Shown one piece after another: positions 53,120 to 64,000 of a stretch of 64,000 bases of DNA. Made by a program: the position numbers and the translations under genes. Source of the stretch: Phymorhynchus buccinoides (taxonomy: Eukaryota; Mollusca; Gastropoda; Neogastropoda; Raphitomidae); contig CM065699.1 of the NCBI GenBank assembly GCA_017654935.2, positions 10,321,122-10,385,121 of the forward strand. The letters are read 5' to 3'. The notes under the pieces were generated by a model. That model saw only the letters and a program-made list of their open reading frames with translations, ran no database searches and was not told where the DNA came from. Numbering within the stretch: position 1 is the stretch's first letter; each line of letters begins with the position of its first letter.

Positions 53120-53333
53120 AGGGAAGACGGGGTAAAAACCCAATGGGCGGGTAAGAAGCCCATGCCAATTATCTCATGAAATAAAGTAAATTTCAGTCGA
53201 ATTTGCCCATGAGACGAATGCTAAATATTAACCCTCGTCTCATGGGCAAAATGTGACTGAAATTTGCTTCATTTCATGAGAGAATTGGCATGGGCTTCTT
53301 AACCGCCCATGGGCTTTTTACCCCGTCTTCCCC
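53120..53333. mobile_element. 214-bp foldback MITE, copy 3
   Basis: Same element as 7641 and 8369, 45 kb away. Arms pair along their length; TA on each side. A few unmatched sites (AAAAACCCAATGGGCGG versus CCGCCCATGGGCTTTTT) distinguish it. Confidence 0.94.
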
Positions 53334-53389
53334 TACACATGTGCGAAATCTCAGATTGTGATGACTCCCTTACTTGTTTTACTGTTTGA

Positions 53390-53875
53390 AGTGTTTGTCT
53401 CCGTCTGTCTTTGTCTCCGTCTGTCTTTATCTCCGTCTGTCTTTATCTCCGTCTGTCTTTATCTCCGTCTGTCTTTGTCTCCGTCTGTCTTTGTCTCCGT
53501 CTGTCTTTATCTCCGTCTGTCTTGTCTCCGTCTGTCTTTGTCTCCGTCTGTCTTTATCTCCGTCTGTCTTTGTCTCCGTCTGTCTTTGTCTCCGTCTGTC
53601 TTTATCTCCGTCTGTCTTTGTCTCCGTCTGTCTTTATCTCCGTCTGTCTTTGTCTCCGTCTGTCTTTATCTCCGTCTGTCTTTATCTCCGTCTGTCTTTA
53701 TCTCCGTCTGTCTTTGTCTCCGTCTGTCTTTATCTCCGTCTGTCTTTGTCTCCGTCTGTCTTTATCTCCGTCTGTCTTTATCTCCGTCTGTCTTTGTCTC
53801 CGTCTGTCTTTATCTCCGTGTCTTTATCTCCGTCTGTCTTTATCTCCGTCTGTCTTTATCTCCGTTTATATCTCT
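53390..53875 (+). repeat. 16-bp minisatellite (TCTCCGTCTGTCTTTR), about 30 copies
   Basis: Units alternate between ..CTTTA and ..CTTTG; two shorter units (CTTG at 53521, CCGTG at 53816). It runs straight into (TC)n 53878-53960 and (AC)n 53960-53980, suggesting growth from a TC tract. Confidence 0.95.
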
Positions 53876-53980
<105 letters not shown>

Positions 53981-53999
53981 TCACTCAGTTTCTCTGTCG

Positions 54000-55110
54000 T
54001 AATTTGAACTGACGACTAACTGAGATCACAGGAAGTGAGATGATTGATTTGCGCATGCGCAGAAGCTAACGAGACGAACTCGGGTCACGGGTAAATTCAC
54101 ATCGTTACAGGTCCATTCTTGTACAATAATGAAACACTGTAAGTCTGTTGATGTTATGTGCCATACAGAAATGTTACGTTAATAGGATCTGACGACATGC
54201 CGTCACACGCCTGTTATTACTTCCCTTTGGGGCTCCCCTGTGTCTAATACCTCGAGGGACAGTAACTCTGGAGACTGTTTCATCCCATACTTTAAACTTT
54301 CCTGTATCGGTGTGTGTAAACTGGTTGTTTCGATTTAAACAAAAACGAAAACCAGATCTAAAATTTGAAAAGGACTGGGCAGCTATTGGAAGTCAGCCGT
54401 GCACATGTGCTGAAATAATTGACATTATTATACAGTATTTGACATAATATTTGATGATTATGAACATACGAGTTTAAATTTTTAAAAATTTAAAATGAAC
54501 ACATGAGATTCACAATGATCAAAATGATGTGTTTTCAAATTTCTATTGCTTCATGAAAGGAAAGGAATAACGTAGATATTTTTTAAGAAATATTTTTGGC
54601 TTCTAAATGTAATGCAATGTATAGGTTTGTATTTTTGCAGACCAACCATTGTTTAAACAAAAGGAAACTATGATACCCCCGATTTGAAGCCATTTTAAAG
54701 AAAGGGTATAGATGTGGCTTACTTAATGGTTTGTGTAAAAAACATTTTTCATATTTTTGTTCAGAATCAAACTTGTCTTTGGGTTTGTTTCCAAGTAAAC
54801 TTTTCATTCATTGTTGTTCAGGAGTAACATTGCCTTTCAAGCTTTGTGTAAGAGTAAAGTTTCAAAATAATAATGAACGGAACTAGTAGGATTTCATCAT
54901 CGGATTCATGCCTCACAGTAAGTCTTCTTTAGCGGAGGTTGTCACTGTCGTCAGTGCTCAGGTTGTCACTGTCGTCAGTGCTCTTTAGTTGTTCTTTTTC
55001 CTACACCAAGGCAGCTTGTTAACTGATGGTTTATTCATTGAAAATAAAAATACTTGACTGATGGTTGGATACATTTCCGATGAAATAAACTTCACTTTTG
55101 CAGTGAAAAA
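54000..55110. other. No gene seen; fragment of the AAGGGGC-type element
   Basis: AACTAGTAGGATTTCATCAT and GATTCATGCCTCACAG at 54880-54920 match the inside of 5781-6645. GGTTGTCACTGTCGTCAGTG is duplicated at 54926 and 54960. Confidence 0.5.
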
Positions 55111-55119
55111 AAAGAGATG

Positions 55120-55153
<34 letters not shown>

Positions 55154-55369
55154 GTGCATGCGTGTGTGTGTGTGTGTAAGGATACTTCTTCGATTTGATC
55201 CTTGACATTCAAAGGAGGAAACAGTTTGTCTTCTTTCGTTTTTGACGGTGTGTGTGTGTGTGTTTTCAGGATGTAGAATTACTTTTGTTCAGGAAAAACG
55301 AAAAACAGAAAGAAAAGTTAGGGACCAGAAGACGGTGGCACATGCACGCACGAACGCGCGCACACGCAC

Positions 55370-55407
<38 letters not shown>

Positions 55408-55765
55408 TCAAAAATCATTTTTGTCAATCAACTGACCCACTGTAATAATGATACCCATACTACAAAATGCCCAAAGTTCATGTTACAGTTGACAAGCAAC
55501 AAGCACAACCCGCACAATAAATCATTCGGAAAACAAGTGTCAGCAACAACAAGATGCACACATTCACATATGTGCGTGTGCACACACACATGCACGCATA
55601 ACAACACCCATACTACAAAATGCCCAAACTTCATGTTACAGTGGAAAAGCAACATTGCAACCCACACAATAAATCTTCTTTTTTTTTGGAAAACAAAATC
55701 GACGGCAACAACAATGACACACATTCACATGCGTGCGCATACACGTACACACACGCACACATAAA
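55110..55765 (+). repeat. (GT)n/(CA)n tracts and a two-copy 160-bp duplication
   Basis: ACCCATACTACAAAATGCCC, TTCATGTTACAGT and CACACAATAAATC occur at 55452-55600 and 55608-55750; CA tracts at 55365-55405. Confidence 0.85.
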
Positions 55766-56159
55766 ACAGGCACGTTTCCAAAGCGTTCAAAAATGAAAAT
55801 TTAATGGTACATGTAAAGATAAAAGCATTTCACAACAGGTACAACATCATTGCACCAAGGATTAAAGATACACGACTTGAACCAAAAGTGGAAAATAACG
55901 GTCTGAATTGAAAATATTATAATGCTTTATAATAGGTGTATCGCTTCCAATATCTGCTGATAATTAAAAATCAGCCATTTTTTGCATGACGAGGCAGGCT
56001 CATAGGCCGACTGACAAACCAGCCTGGGTCTATTGAATACAGGATGAGGATAGGGTCCACTTACATGGATCCTTCATGCAGGATTTCCTGAATTGCAGAA
56101 TTTTATTATTATTATTATTATCTATAAAATAGTTTAAAAGAGCTTCATTTGAATAGCCT
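55766..56159. other. No gene seen
   Basis: (ATT)n at 56103-56122 only. Confidence 0.4.
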
Positions 56160-56404
56160 TTAACCCTTTCACCGCCAACGTCGTATTTTAGCACCACAGT
56201 GATTTAACACCTACGTCACTAAAAGGCATCAAATTGGGGTCTATTATCCAAAGACCCTATTGTCTTAGTTTTGGGAAGTAAGGTTAGACCTTATTTTATA
56301 TAGGTCACAGAAGAATCCGCAATACTGCAGATGGATTTTGTTCTCTACCCAGGTAAATTGAATAGCATTTTCTGGTTGAAGCATGGCTGGCGGTGAAAGG
56401 TTAA
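56160..56404. mobile_element. TTAA-flanked MITE, copy E
   Basis: TTAACCCTTTCACCGCCAAC ... ATGGCTGGCGGTGAAAGG TTAA, 245 bp. Same strand as the satellite-bearing copy D; its single core reads GGGAAGTAAGGTTAGACCTT, TATATAGGTCACAGAAGAAT and CTGCAGATGGATTTTGTTCT. Confidence 0.93.
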
Positions 56405-56609
56405 AGTGGACCTTGACGGGTGAGTTTTTGCAAGAAACACTAGAGCCGGCGTTGCTGGATTATGAGAATTTGAGAAGCAACGATTTTCTTACACACACAC
56501 ACTTGTACAATAAAAAGGGTCTATATAATGTTAAGCATGTTTGCTTTGTATAGTCTAAATTCAAAGGAATGTTAGCACTTTTACTAGTCTAGAGGGGTGC
56601 AAAAAAGAG

Positions 56610-56720
56610 TGTAGTAAGTGTGTCTACCGGGGCCACCCCCTTGCAGGATTTTTGTGTGTGTGTGTGCTGCCCCTGCACTCTACCGGGGCCACCCCCTTGC
56701 AGGATTTTTGTTTCCCAGCA
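56610..56720 (+). repeat. Two-copy 67-bp duplication
   Basis: TCTACCGGGGCCACCCCCTT + GCAGGATTTTTGT at 56622 and 56689. Confidence 0.85.
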
Positions 56721-56829
56721 GCACCCATGTACTTATAGCAAAGCAATAGGAAATAATCATTACACAAATATCTTGTAATGTCTTCAAAGACTAACATTAC
56801 TAGGAATTCTGAGGCTAGCATCTACATAC

Positions 56830-57330
56830 GACATTGTCGTACTACCAAAAGGAACATTTCTTTTTCACATAAAAGTTGCTCCATTTTGGAATCGGCTTAC
56901 TACTAACAAAGATATTCTAAAAGGGTAAGATGGATTACTTAAGAGCTCGGCGAACCGGGCTGATAGAGTTATCGTTAGTGGGGACAGTACACTTTTCACA
57001 GTGGAGGCTATCCAAAAACTCAGACTGGAATTTGAACGGAGAATTCAACTGGCCTATCGACGTGTAAAATGTGTCCTGTTTAAAAGGGACATAACCAGTG
57101 TTTCTGTCCTCACTACTCATATAGGGAAAAGAGACCGGATGCTTATCTTCCCCTTTAGAATATCTTTGCTACTAACATAAAATTTGCTACAAACACTAAC
57201 GTGTTCAAGAATCTTTTGGATGAGGTTCTTAAATTTAAATAATTATTTATTTGATTTTGATGATTGATGCCTTATTAGGCTTGTAGCTTTGTAAATTATG
57301 CATTCAGACCCTGACAGAAAATGCATTAAT
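56830..57330 (+). repeat. LINE ORF2 tail split by a MITE
   Basis: GTFLFHIKVAPFWNRLTT before 56906 joins KFATNTNVFKNLLDEVLKFK after 57176 once the MITE 56907-57168 and one target copy are removed. W-N-R-L and the K..L..EVL tail are LINE-like. Ends with AATTAATTAATT. Confidence 0.7.
56907..57168. mobile_element. 262-bp MITE (CAAAGA..TCTTTG), copy 3
   Basis: CAAAGATATTCTAAAAGGGT ... CCCCTTTAGAATATCTTTG, flanked by CTACTAA (56900-56906 and 57169-57175). Minus strand carries the 61-codon frame MSSEDRNTGYVPFKQDTFYT ... ISPVRRALK, about 92% the same as in copy 1. Confidence 0.93.
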
Positions 57331-57339
57331 TTAATTAAT

Positions 57340-57520
57340 TAAAGTGGACGGGTCAGACTTGCTTAAAGTCACCATCCGAAGGACTCGGTGTTCAGTTCGA
57401 TTTTTCCTGTGGAACTGGAAAGAAAGGGTTGAGGCTGGGATTCGAACCCCAGTCCCTAACGCATTGAATGGGCAGGCGAACTCCTTAACCATCCTACCAA
57501 CATTGGCTCCTTTCCGTTCG
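57340..57520 (-). repeat. tRNA-derived SINE (minus strand), second family
   Basis: A box TGGTTAAGGAG (57491-57481) and B box GGTTCGAATCC (57448-57438) on the minus strand; the head GTTGGTAGGATGGTTAAGGA resembles a Leu/Ser tRNA. Downstream GAGTCCTTCGGATGGTGACT is a SINE body distinct from the one at 340-560. Confidence 0.75.
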
Positions 57521-57670
57521 CACAAGAACGCACATGAATAGCATGCATACAGACAAACAGAACGAGAAACACTCGGCCCTCAATTCCCATCGATATTATA
57601 CTCACAGAGAGTGGGAGTATAAAACCCTGCTGTTTATACATTATAAAAGATACAACAAATAACACAACTC

Positions 57671-57962
57671 CCTGTGGGGATACCGGGGGATCTTTTGTAT
57701 AAATAGTTCCCCCACCTTCTGGAAGTTCTGTGCTTGTAACTTCCTCTAATCTGTCACTCACTTTGACTCTGACTTTTCCCTTTGTTTACTGTCATCTAGC
57801 TAGCTACTACCTTTCTGCCTTACCGGTCCATTCTCCTGCTTTTCAAGAAACTTTCAAAACGATTTCCTCCAGCCGAAGTCGGACTTGCTGGGCCTAACTA
57901 GTTAGGCACATAAGGTCAGCATGACGCATCTGCACTCATAATTGACAGGAAACTGAGCGTTT
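57671..57962 (+). repeat. 300-bp interspersed repeat, copy 2
   Basis: Matches 32338-32634 from CTGTGGGGATACCGGGGG to GACAGGAAACTGAGCG. Confidence 0.85.
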
Positions 57963-58290
57963 CCTGCCACGTACCATCAACGCATGGAGGCATGGAACAA
58001 CCTCCCAGAACAGGCTGTTGAGGCGAGGACCTTGGGCACTTTTGTGTCCTGGGTCTCCAAATCACAGTAACTACACTCCCTTCTCTCTTTTTCTTTTTTT
58101 CTTTAGCTCATTTTAATTTATTTTTAGTTCATTTTCCTTTATTTTATTCTTCCCAATGACGCGGCATCACGTTGGGGCCCGATTAGCGGGACCTGGCTGG
58201 CTGGGTCATTCTCTCGCTTGGCGCGGCATCATGTTAGGGACCGATTAGCGGGACCTGGCTGGCTGGGCCAAGCTTTCTATATTTCTTCTT
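57963..58290 (+). repeat. LINE ORF2 3' end and 3' UTR (CR1/Jockey-like)
   Basis: Translation FLPRTINAWR, then with one base slip WNNLPEQAVEARTLGTFVSW and VSKSQ stop. R-T-I-x-x-W-N-N-L-P is the usual ORF2 terminus. The UTR has a duplicated GCGGCATCACGTTGGGGCCC / GATTAGCGGGACCTGGCTGG (58161 and 58221). Confidence 0.75.
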
Positions 58291-58485
58291 TTTCTCCTGT
58301 CCACTTCCTTCTTCTTGATAGTTTGTTGTCTTGCGCATTCCCGTAGATCCTCCCAAATACAGCGACATAATAGTCAGCAGTGACTGCGGTTGCTATAGGG
58401 AAAAGAAGAAAGAAGAGGAAGATACAAAAATATTAAGTCAAGTCAAGAATATTTTTAATATATTTTGTGGAGAAATTGTGTTGCA

Positions 58486-58728
58486 GGTGCAATACACATC
58501 AACAAACACAAGAAGGCAATGCAGTATTAAGCATCAAAACCAATCCATGAGGGGAAAAAACAATACAATTTAGACATTAAAACATGCTATTGATTAAATA
58601 CCACGAAGGTGCAATACACATCAACAAACACAAGAAGACAATGCAATATTAAGCATCAAAACCAATCCATGAGGGAAAAAACCAATACAATTTAGACATT
58701 AAAACATGCTATTGATTAAATACCACGA
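58486..58728 (+). repeat. Two-copy 122-bp tandem duplication
   Basis: GGTGCAATACACATCAACAA to TGATTAAATACCACGA at 58486 and 58608. Composition (CAATGCAATATTAAGCATCA) recalls the 43-bp satellite downstream. Confidence 0.9.
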
Positions 58729-58779
58729 TGAAATTAATTACATGCAATACCAAATAAACGTACGCATTAAGTCTTGATC

Positions 58780-58970
58780 ACCAAAGCATAAACAAACCCC
58801 CATAAAAGTACCGGATTTGCATAAAGAGGACCACAAAAGCATAAACAAGAACAATAAAAAGGCACATAATAAAGCATCGCACAAACAGGATCATATTACA
58901 AGAGCTTAAACAGAGCAATGAAAAGCACATAGTAAGACATTGCACAAACAAGATAAGCAATAAAGCGTAC
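58780..58970 (+). repeat. Degenerate precursor units of the 43-bp satellite
   Basis: AAGCATAAACAA, AATAAAAAGGCACATAATAA, AGCATCGCACAAACAGGATC and GAAAAGCACATAGTAAGACA are imperfect, irregularly spaced versions of the array unit that follows. Confidence 0.75.
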
Positions 58971-58971
58971 A

Positions 58972-59178
58972 TATCGATGGCTTGGAGTCAAAACGGACTA
59001 TCTTTAGATAGTCCATTGACATATTATTGAACTTAATACGAAAACTAATAACTTGTATAACAAAAAGACTGTTGAAATATAAAAAGCAAAACACAAGTTA
59101 TTAGTTGTTGTTAATAAATCCAATAATCCGTCAATGGACTATCTAAAGATAGTCCGTTTTGACTCCAAGCCATCGATA
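58972..59178. mobile_element. 207-bp MITE (ATCGATGGCTTGGAGTCAAAA ends)
   Basis: CGATGGCTTGGAGTCAAAAC + GGACTATCTTTAGATAGTCC at the left, the exact inverse at the right (59131-59177). The GGACTATC.TTTAGATAGTCC block is itself a small palindrome. It separates the degenerate units from the main 43-bp array. Confidence 0.93.
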
Positions 59179-59229
59179 TTAGGGACATATTCAAGACATT
59201 GCACACCCATGATCATAGAGGCTTAAACG

Positions 59230-62200
59230 AGAGCAACAAAAAGCATATAACAAGACATTGCACAAAGATAACAATGCAACAAAAAGCATATAACAAGACA
59301 TTGCACAAAGATAACAATGCAACAAAAAGCATATAACAAGACATTGCACAAAGATAACAATGCAATAAAAAGCACATAGCAAGACATTGCACACAGATAA
59401 CAATGCAATAAAAGGCAAGCATATAGCAAGACATTGCACAAAGATAACAATGCAATGAAAAGCAAGCAGCATGCAATAAAAAGCAAGACATTGCACAAAG
59501 ATAACAATGCAATAAAAAGCATATAGCAAGACATTGCACAAAGATAACAATGCAATAAAAAAAGCATATAGCAAGACATTGCACAAAGATAACAATGCAA
59601 TAAAAAGCATATAGCAAGACATTGCACAAAGATAACAATGCAATGAAAAGCATATAGCAAGACATTGCACAAAGATAACAATGCAAGAAAAGCATATAGC
59701 AAGACATTGCACAAAGATAACAATGCAATAAAAAGCATATAACAAGACATTGCACAAATATAACAATGCAATGAAAAGCATATAGCAAGACATTGCACAA
59801 AGATAACAATGCAATGAAAAGCATATAGCAAGACATTGCACAAAGATAACAATGCAATAAAAAGCATATAACAAGACATTGCACAAAGATAACAATGCAA
59901 TGAAAAGCATATAGCAAGACATTGCACAAAGATAACAATGCAATAAAAAGCATATAGCAAGACATTGCACAAAGATAACAATGCAATAAAAAGCATATAG
60001 CAAGACATTGCACAAAGATAACAATGCAATAAAAAGCATATAGCAAGACATTGCACAAAGATAACAATGCAATGAAAAGCATATAGCAAGACATTGCACA
60101 AAGATAACAATGCAATAAAAAGCATATAGCAAGACATTGCACAAAGATAACAATGCAATAAAAAGCATATAGCAAGACATTGCACAAAGATAACAATGCA
60201 ATAAAAAGCATATAGCAAGACATTGCACAAAGATAACAATGCAATAAAAAGCATATAGCAAGACATTGCACAAAGATAACAATGCAATAAAAAGCATATA
60301 GCAAGACATTGCACAAAGATAACAATGCAATGAAAAGCATATAGCAAGATATTGCACAAAGATAACAATGCAATAAAAAAGCAAGCATATAGCAAGACAT
60401 TGCACAAAGATAACAATGCAATAAAAAGCAAGCATATAGCAAGACATTGCACAAAGATAACAATGCAATAAAAAAAAGCATATAGCAAGACATTGCACAA
60501 AGATAACAATGCAATAAAAAGCATATAGCAAGACATTGCACAAAGATAACAATGCAATAAAAAGCATATAACAAGACATTGCACAAAAATAACAATGCAA
60601 TAAAAAGCATATAACAAGACATTGCACAAAGATAACAATGCAATAAAAAGCATATAACAAGACATTGCACAAAGATAACAATGCAATGAAAAGCATATAG
60701 CAAGACATTGCACAAAGATAACAATGCAATAAAAAGCATATAGCAAGACATTGCACAAAGATAACAATGCAATGAAAAGCATATAGCAAGACATTGCACA
60801 AAGATAACAATGCAATGAAAAACATATAGCAAGACATTGCACAAAGATAATGCAATAAAAAGCATATAGCAAGACATTGCACAAAGATAACAATGCAATA
60901 AAAAGCATATAACAAGACATTGCACAAAGATAACAATGCAATGAAAAGCATACAGCAAGACATTGCACAAAGATAACAATGCAATAAAAAGCATATAGCA
61001 AGACATTGCACAAAGATAACAATGCAATAAAAAGCATATAGCAAGACATTGCACAAAGATAACAATGCAATAAAAAGCATATAGCAAGACATTGCACAAA
61101 CATAACAATGCAATAAAAAGCATATAGCAAGACATTGCACAAAGATAACAATGCAATAAAAAGCAAGCATATAACAAGACAATAACAAGCAATAAAAACA
61201 AGACATTGCACAAATATAACAATGCAATAAAAAGCAAGCATATAGCAAGACATTGCACAAAGATAACAATGCAATAAAAAGCAGCATATAGCAAGACATT
61301 GCACAAAGATAACAATGCAATAAAAAGCATATAGCAAGACATTGCACAAAGATAACAATGCAATAAAAAGCATATAGCAAGACATTGCACAAAGATAACA
61401 ATGCAATAAAAAGCATATAGCAAGACATTGCACAAAGATAACAATGCAATAAAAAGCATATAGCAAGACATTGCACAAAGATAACAATGCAATAAAAAGC
61501 ACATAGCAAGACATTGACAATTAAAAAGCAAGCATATAACAAGACAATAACAATGCAATAAAAAGCACATAGCAAGACATTGCACAAAGATAACAATGCA
61601 ATAAAAAGCAAGCATATAACAAGACAATAACAATGCAATAAAAAGCACATAGCAAGACATTGCACAAAGATAACAATGCAATAAAAGCATATAACAAGAC
61701 ATTGCACAAATATAACAATGCAATGAAAAGCATATAGCAAGACATTGCACAAAGATAACAATGCAATAAAAAGCATATAGCAAGACATTGCACAAAGATA
61801 ACAATGCAATAAAAAGCATATAGCAAGACATTGCACAAAGATAACAATGCAATAAAAAGCAAGCACCAAGACAATAACAATGCAATAAAAAGCACATAGC
61901 AAGACATTGCACAAAGATAACAATGCAATAAAAAGCATATAGCAAGACATTGCACAAAGATAACAATGCAATGAAAAGCACATAGCAAGACATTGCACAA
62001 AGATAACAATGCAATAAAAAGCATATAGCAAGACATTGCACAAAGATAACAATGCAATAAAAAGCACATAGCAAGACATTGCACAAAGATAACAATGCAA
62101 TAAAAAGCAAGCATAGCAAGACATAACAAGACAATAACAATGCAATAAAAAGCACATAGCAAGACATTGTACAAATATAACAATGCAATAAAAAGCATAT

Positions 62201-62750
62201 AGCAAGACATTGCACAAAGATAACAATGCAATAAAAAGCATATAGCAAGACATTGCACAAGTATAACAATGCAATAAAAAGCATATAGCAAGACATTGCA
62301 CAAAGATAACAATGCAATAAAAAGCATTTGCAGGTGCACAAAATAACAATGCAATAAAAAGCACATAGCAAGACATTGCACAAACATAACAATGCAATAA
62401 AAAGCATATAGCAAGACATTGCACAAATATAACAATGCAATAAAAAGCATATAGCAAGACATTGCACAAAGATAACAATGCAATAAAAAGCATATAGCAA
62501 GACATTGCACAAAGATAACAATGCAATAAAAAGCATATAGCAAGACATTGCACAAAGATAACAATGCAATAAAAAGCATATAGCAAGACATTGCACAAAG
62601 ATAACAATGCAATAAAAAGCAAGCATATAACAAGACAATAACAATGCAATAAAAAGCACATAGCAAGACATTGCACAAAGATAACAATGCAATAAAAAGC
62701 ATATAGCAAGACATTGCACAAAGATAACAATGCAATAAAAAGCATATACA
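59230..62750 (+). repeat. 43-bp satellite array, about 80 copies
   Basis: Unit AAAAAGCATATAGCAAGACA + TTGCACAAAGATAACAATGC + AAT. Units vary more than in the 69- and 53-bp arrays (GCATATA/GCACATA/GCAAGCATA, A/G before AAAAGC, deletions). The minus strand lacks stops in all three frames, which gives open frames of 1219, 1168 and 765 codons (repeating CYMLFIALLSLCNV); these are not genes. Confidence 0.96.
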
Positions 62751-62756
62751 GCTTAA

Positions 62757-63020
62757 TACTTTTAAGTCGACACCTGCTTAAGTCGACTTTTGCGTAAGTC
62801 GACGGATTTATCATTTCCCGGCCAAAAGATAACAACGGATATCTCGACAACGTATAACTCGACGTTCGTCTATGTCGACGAGATTTTTTCTAAACGTCAA
62901 ACGGGTAAGTCGACTTCCTGACTTTAGTTTTTTTTCCACTGACTTCCTGACTTAAGTCACACCAGTCTTGTTCTATTTTGATCTGTCTCTTTTTGTATGT
63001 GTGTGCGCGCATGCGCGTGA

Positions 63021-63057
<37 letters not shown>

Positions 63058-63786
63058 TGTGACGTTGGCTTTTGCAAGTATGCTGACAGTTTCCTTGTCG
63101 CGTGACGTCAACAATTTCCGGTGGGAGAAAATATGGACGTTCCCGTACCGTAAAATACCGAGTTTAAGCCCCCACCCCCACCATCCTTTGCACAGTTTGA
63201 GGCCCAAAATATGGGGGTGGGCTTATACACGGTATTTGCCCTTGTGCTCGAAACAAAATTGTGAAAGGAAAGTTACACAGCCTGTAACATCCCCAATGCT
63301 ATAGTGAATCCATTCATGCACACACACACACACATATGGGGGCACATGCGCGTGCGCTCACACATTGATTGCAGTGTTCGTTTTATTTTGTGGACAACTG
63401 TCATGTGAGCAAGTATCTTGTGAGCATTTGTCTTGTGAGCATATATCTCAACACCATGTGTGTGCATGTGGTGTACTGGACATCTAAAAACGCATTGGTT
63501 AAAACATTTCTTTTCAGAAATGCTTTGTGATTACTGAGAGAAATTGTTTTGCATAAACCACATCACGCAGTTTCCCTTGGGTACCCACAAATCGAGCATC
63601 ACAGACCGTCGTTTTTACTTTGATTTTTTACCAGTTATGCCAGCCGTAAAAACAGCCTCGATCTTTGAGCTATATGAGCCTCATTTGTATATGAGGCGGT
63701 TTATTTTTGGACAACACCTGGCCGGAAAACGTTCATTTTGTCAGCTCTGGAGGCTTTAGCTAAAAAAGATTCAAGCTAAAGTAGGG

Positions 63787-63817
<31 letters not shown>

Positions 63818-64000
63818 CGTTTTTACAAGGTATTTCACCCTTTGTATTGTGTTTGCCTCCAAATGGGGGGTTGGCGTATACTACTCGGTATTTTACGGTA
63901 CGTAGTTAAGAGACATCTTTTCTTGTCGACATTATCTTCTGAAAGTGTCTGTGAAGTCGAGATATCCGACTGACGGATAAGTCGACATTTTTTTTCTGAA
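62757..64000. mobile_element. GTCGAC-rich inverted-repeat element, continuing past the right edge
   Basis: AAGTCGACACCTGCTTAAGT and CGTAAGTCGACGG, then GGATATCTCGACAACG near 62836; the inverse GAAGTCGAGATATCCGACTG and GGATAAGTCGACATT close at 63954-63990. Between them lie a (GT)n tract and the element 63145-63900. Confidence 0.55.
63145..63900. mobile_element. 756-bp TA-flanked inverted-repeat element (CCGTAAAATACCGAG)
   Basis: TACCGTAAAATACCGAGTTT at the left, CTCGGTATTTTACGGTA at the right; GTTTAAGCCCCCACCCCC and ATGGGGGGTTGGCGTATAC pair loosely, and GGGGGTGGGCTTATACACGG at 63210 is an inner inverse of the left end. A G run of about 35 bases lies at 63784-63818. No transposase. Confidence 0.75.

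Noticed and set aside
57438..57491. Functional tRNA gene
   Set aside because: A and B boxes are present but the acceptor stem and anticodon arm do not pair convincingly, and a SINE body follows.
59191..62850. Minus-strand open frames up to 1219 codons, Cys/Leu-rich and membrane-like
   Set aside because: They are the 43-bp satellite, open in all three minus frames at once. Apparent transmembrane character is composition only.

Overview
This is a 64 kb piece of animal nuclear DNA. It has split genes with GT..AG introns, very long (GA)n/(GT)n microsatellites, several LINE, SINE and Penelope-like remnants and many small inverted-repeat (MITE) elements. The repeat spectrum (tRNA-derived SINEs, TTAGGG-type repeats, 'ATAAGG' and 'TATATAGCGC' type repeats) and the gene family suggest a marine lophotrochozoan, most likely a gastropod mollusc. 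The species is inference; no search was run.

Only one gene family is supported. Two N4BP1-like genes (KH-like N-terminus, UBA-like helical segment, NYN/PIN-type ribonuclease domain, CUE-like C-terminus) lie head to head. The minus-strand copy has its first exon at 6910-6683 and runs leftward through four recognised exons to 1660, then leaves the window. The plus-strand copy starts at 11310 and runs through about ten exons to a stop at 35190. Exon phases, exon 2 length (231 nt) and exon 5 length (106 nt) are identical in the two copies, so this is an inverted duplication with a shared 4.4 kb upstream region. In vertebrates this family (N4BP1, KHNYN, ZC3H12 relatives) degrades RNA in innate immunity. 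Any such role here is inferred from family and catalytic residues.

Layout: 0.02-1.6 kb, MITE, SINE and a 100-bp tandem repeat; 1.66-6.91 kb, minus gene; 6.9-11.3 kb, shared upstream region filled with MITEs and microsatellites; 11.3-35.2 kb, plus gene, whose introns hold a Penelope-like fragment, a palindrome carrying telomere-like repeats, a 53-bp satellite, LINE tails and several TA-flanked inverted-repeat elements; 35.2-64 kb, no convincing cellular gene. The last part holds a dead Tx1/L1-like LINE fragment, a BED-finger-like relic, a 69-bp satellite of about 76 units that grew inside one TTAA-flanked MITE (itself inside a TA-flanked MITE), a 5 kb inverted-repeat-bounded block, and a 43-bp satellite of about 80 units.

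The very long open frames at 41-46 kb and 59-63 kb are satellite arrays without in-frame stops, not genes. The most useful observations are the paralog pair with an unusually conserved exon 2, a relict duplicate of exon 8, a one-base phase conflict in exon 9, the MITE-born satellite, and several elements whose target sites can be read directly from paralogous empty sites or target-site duplications.
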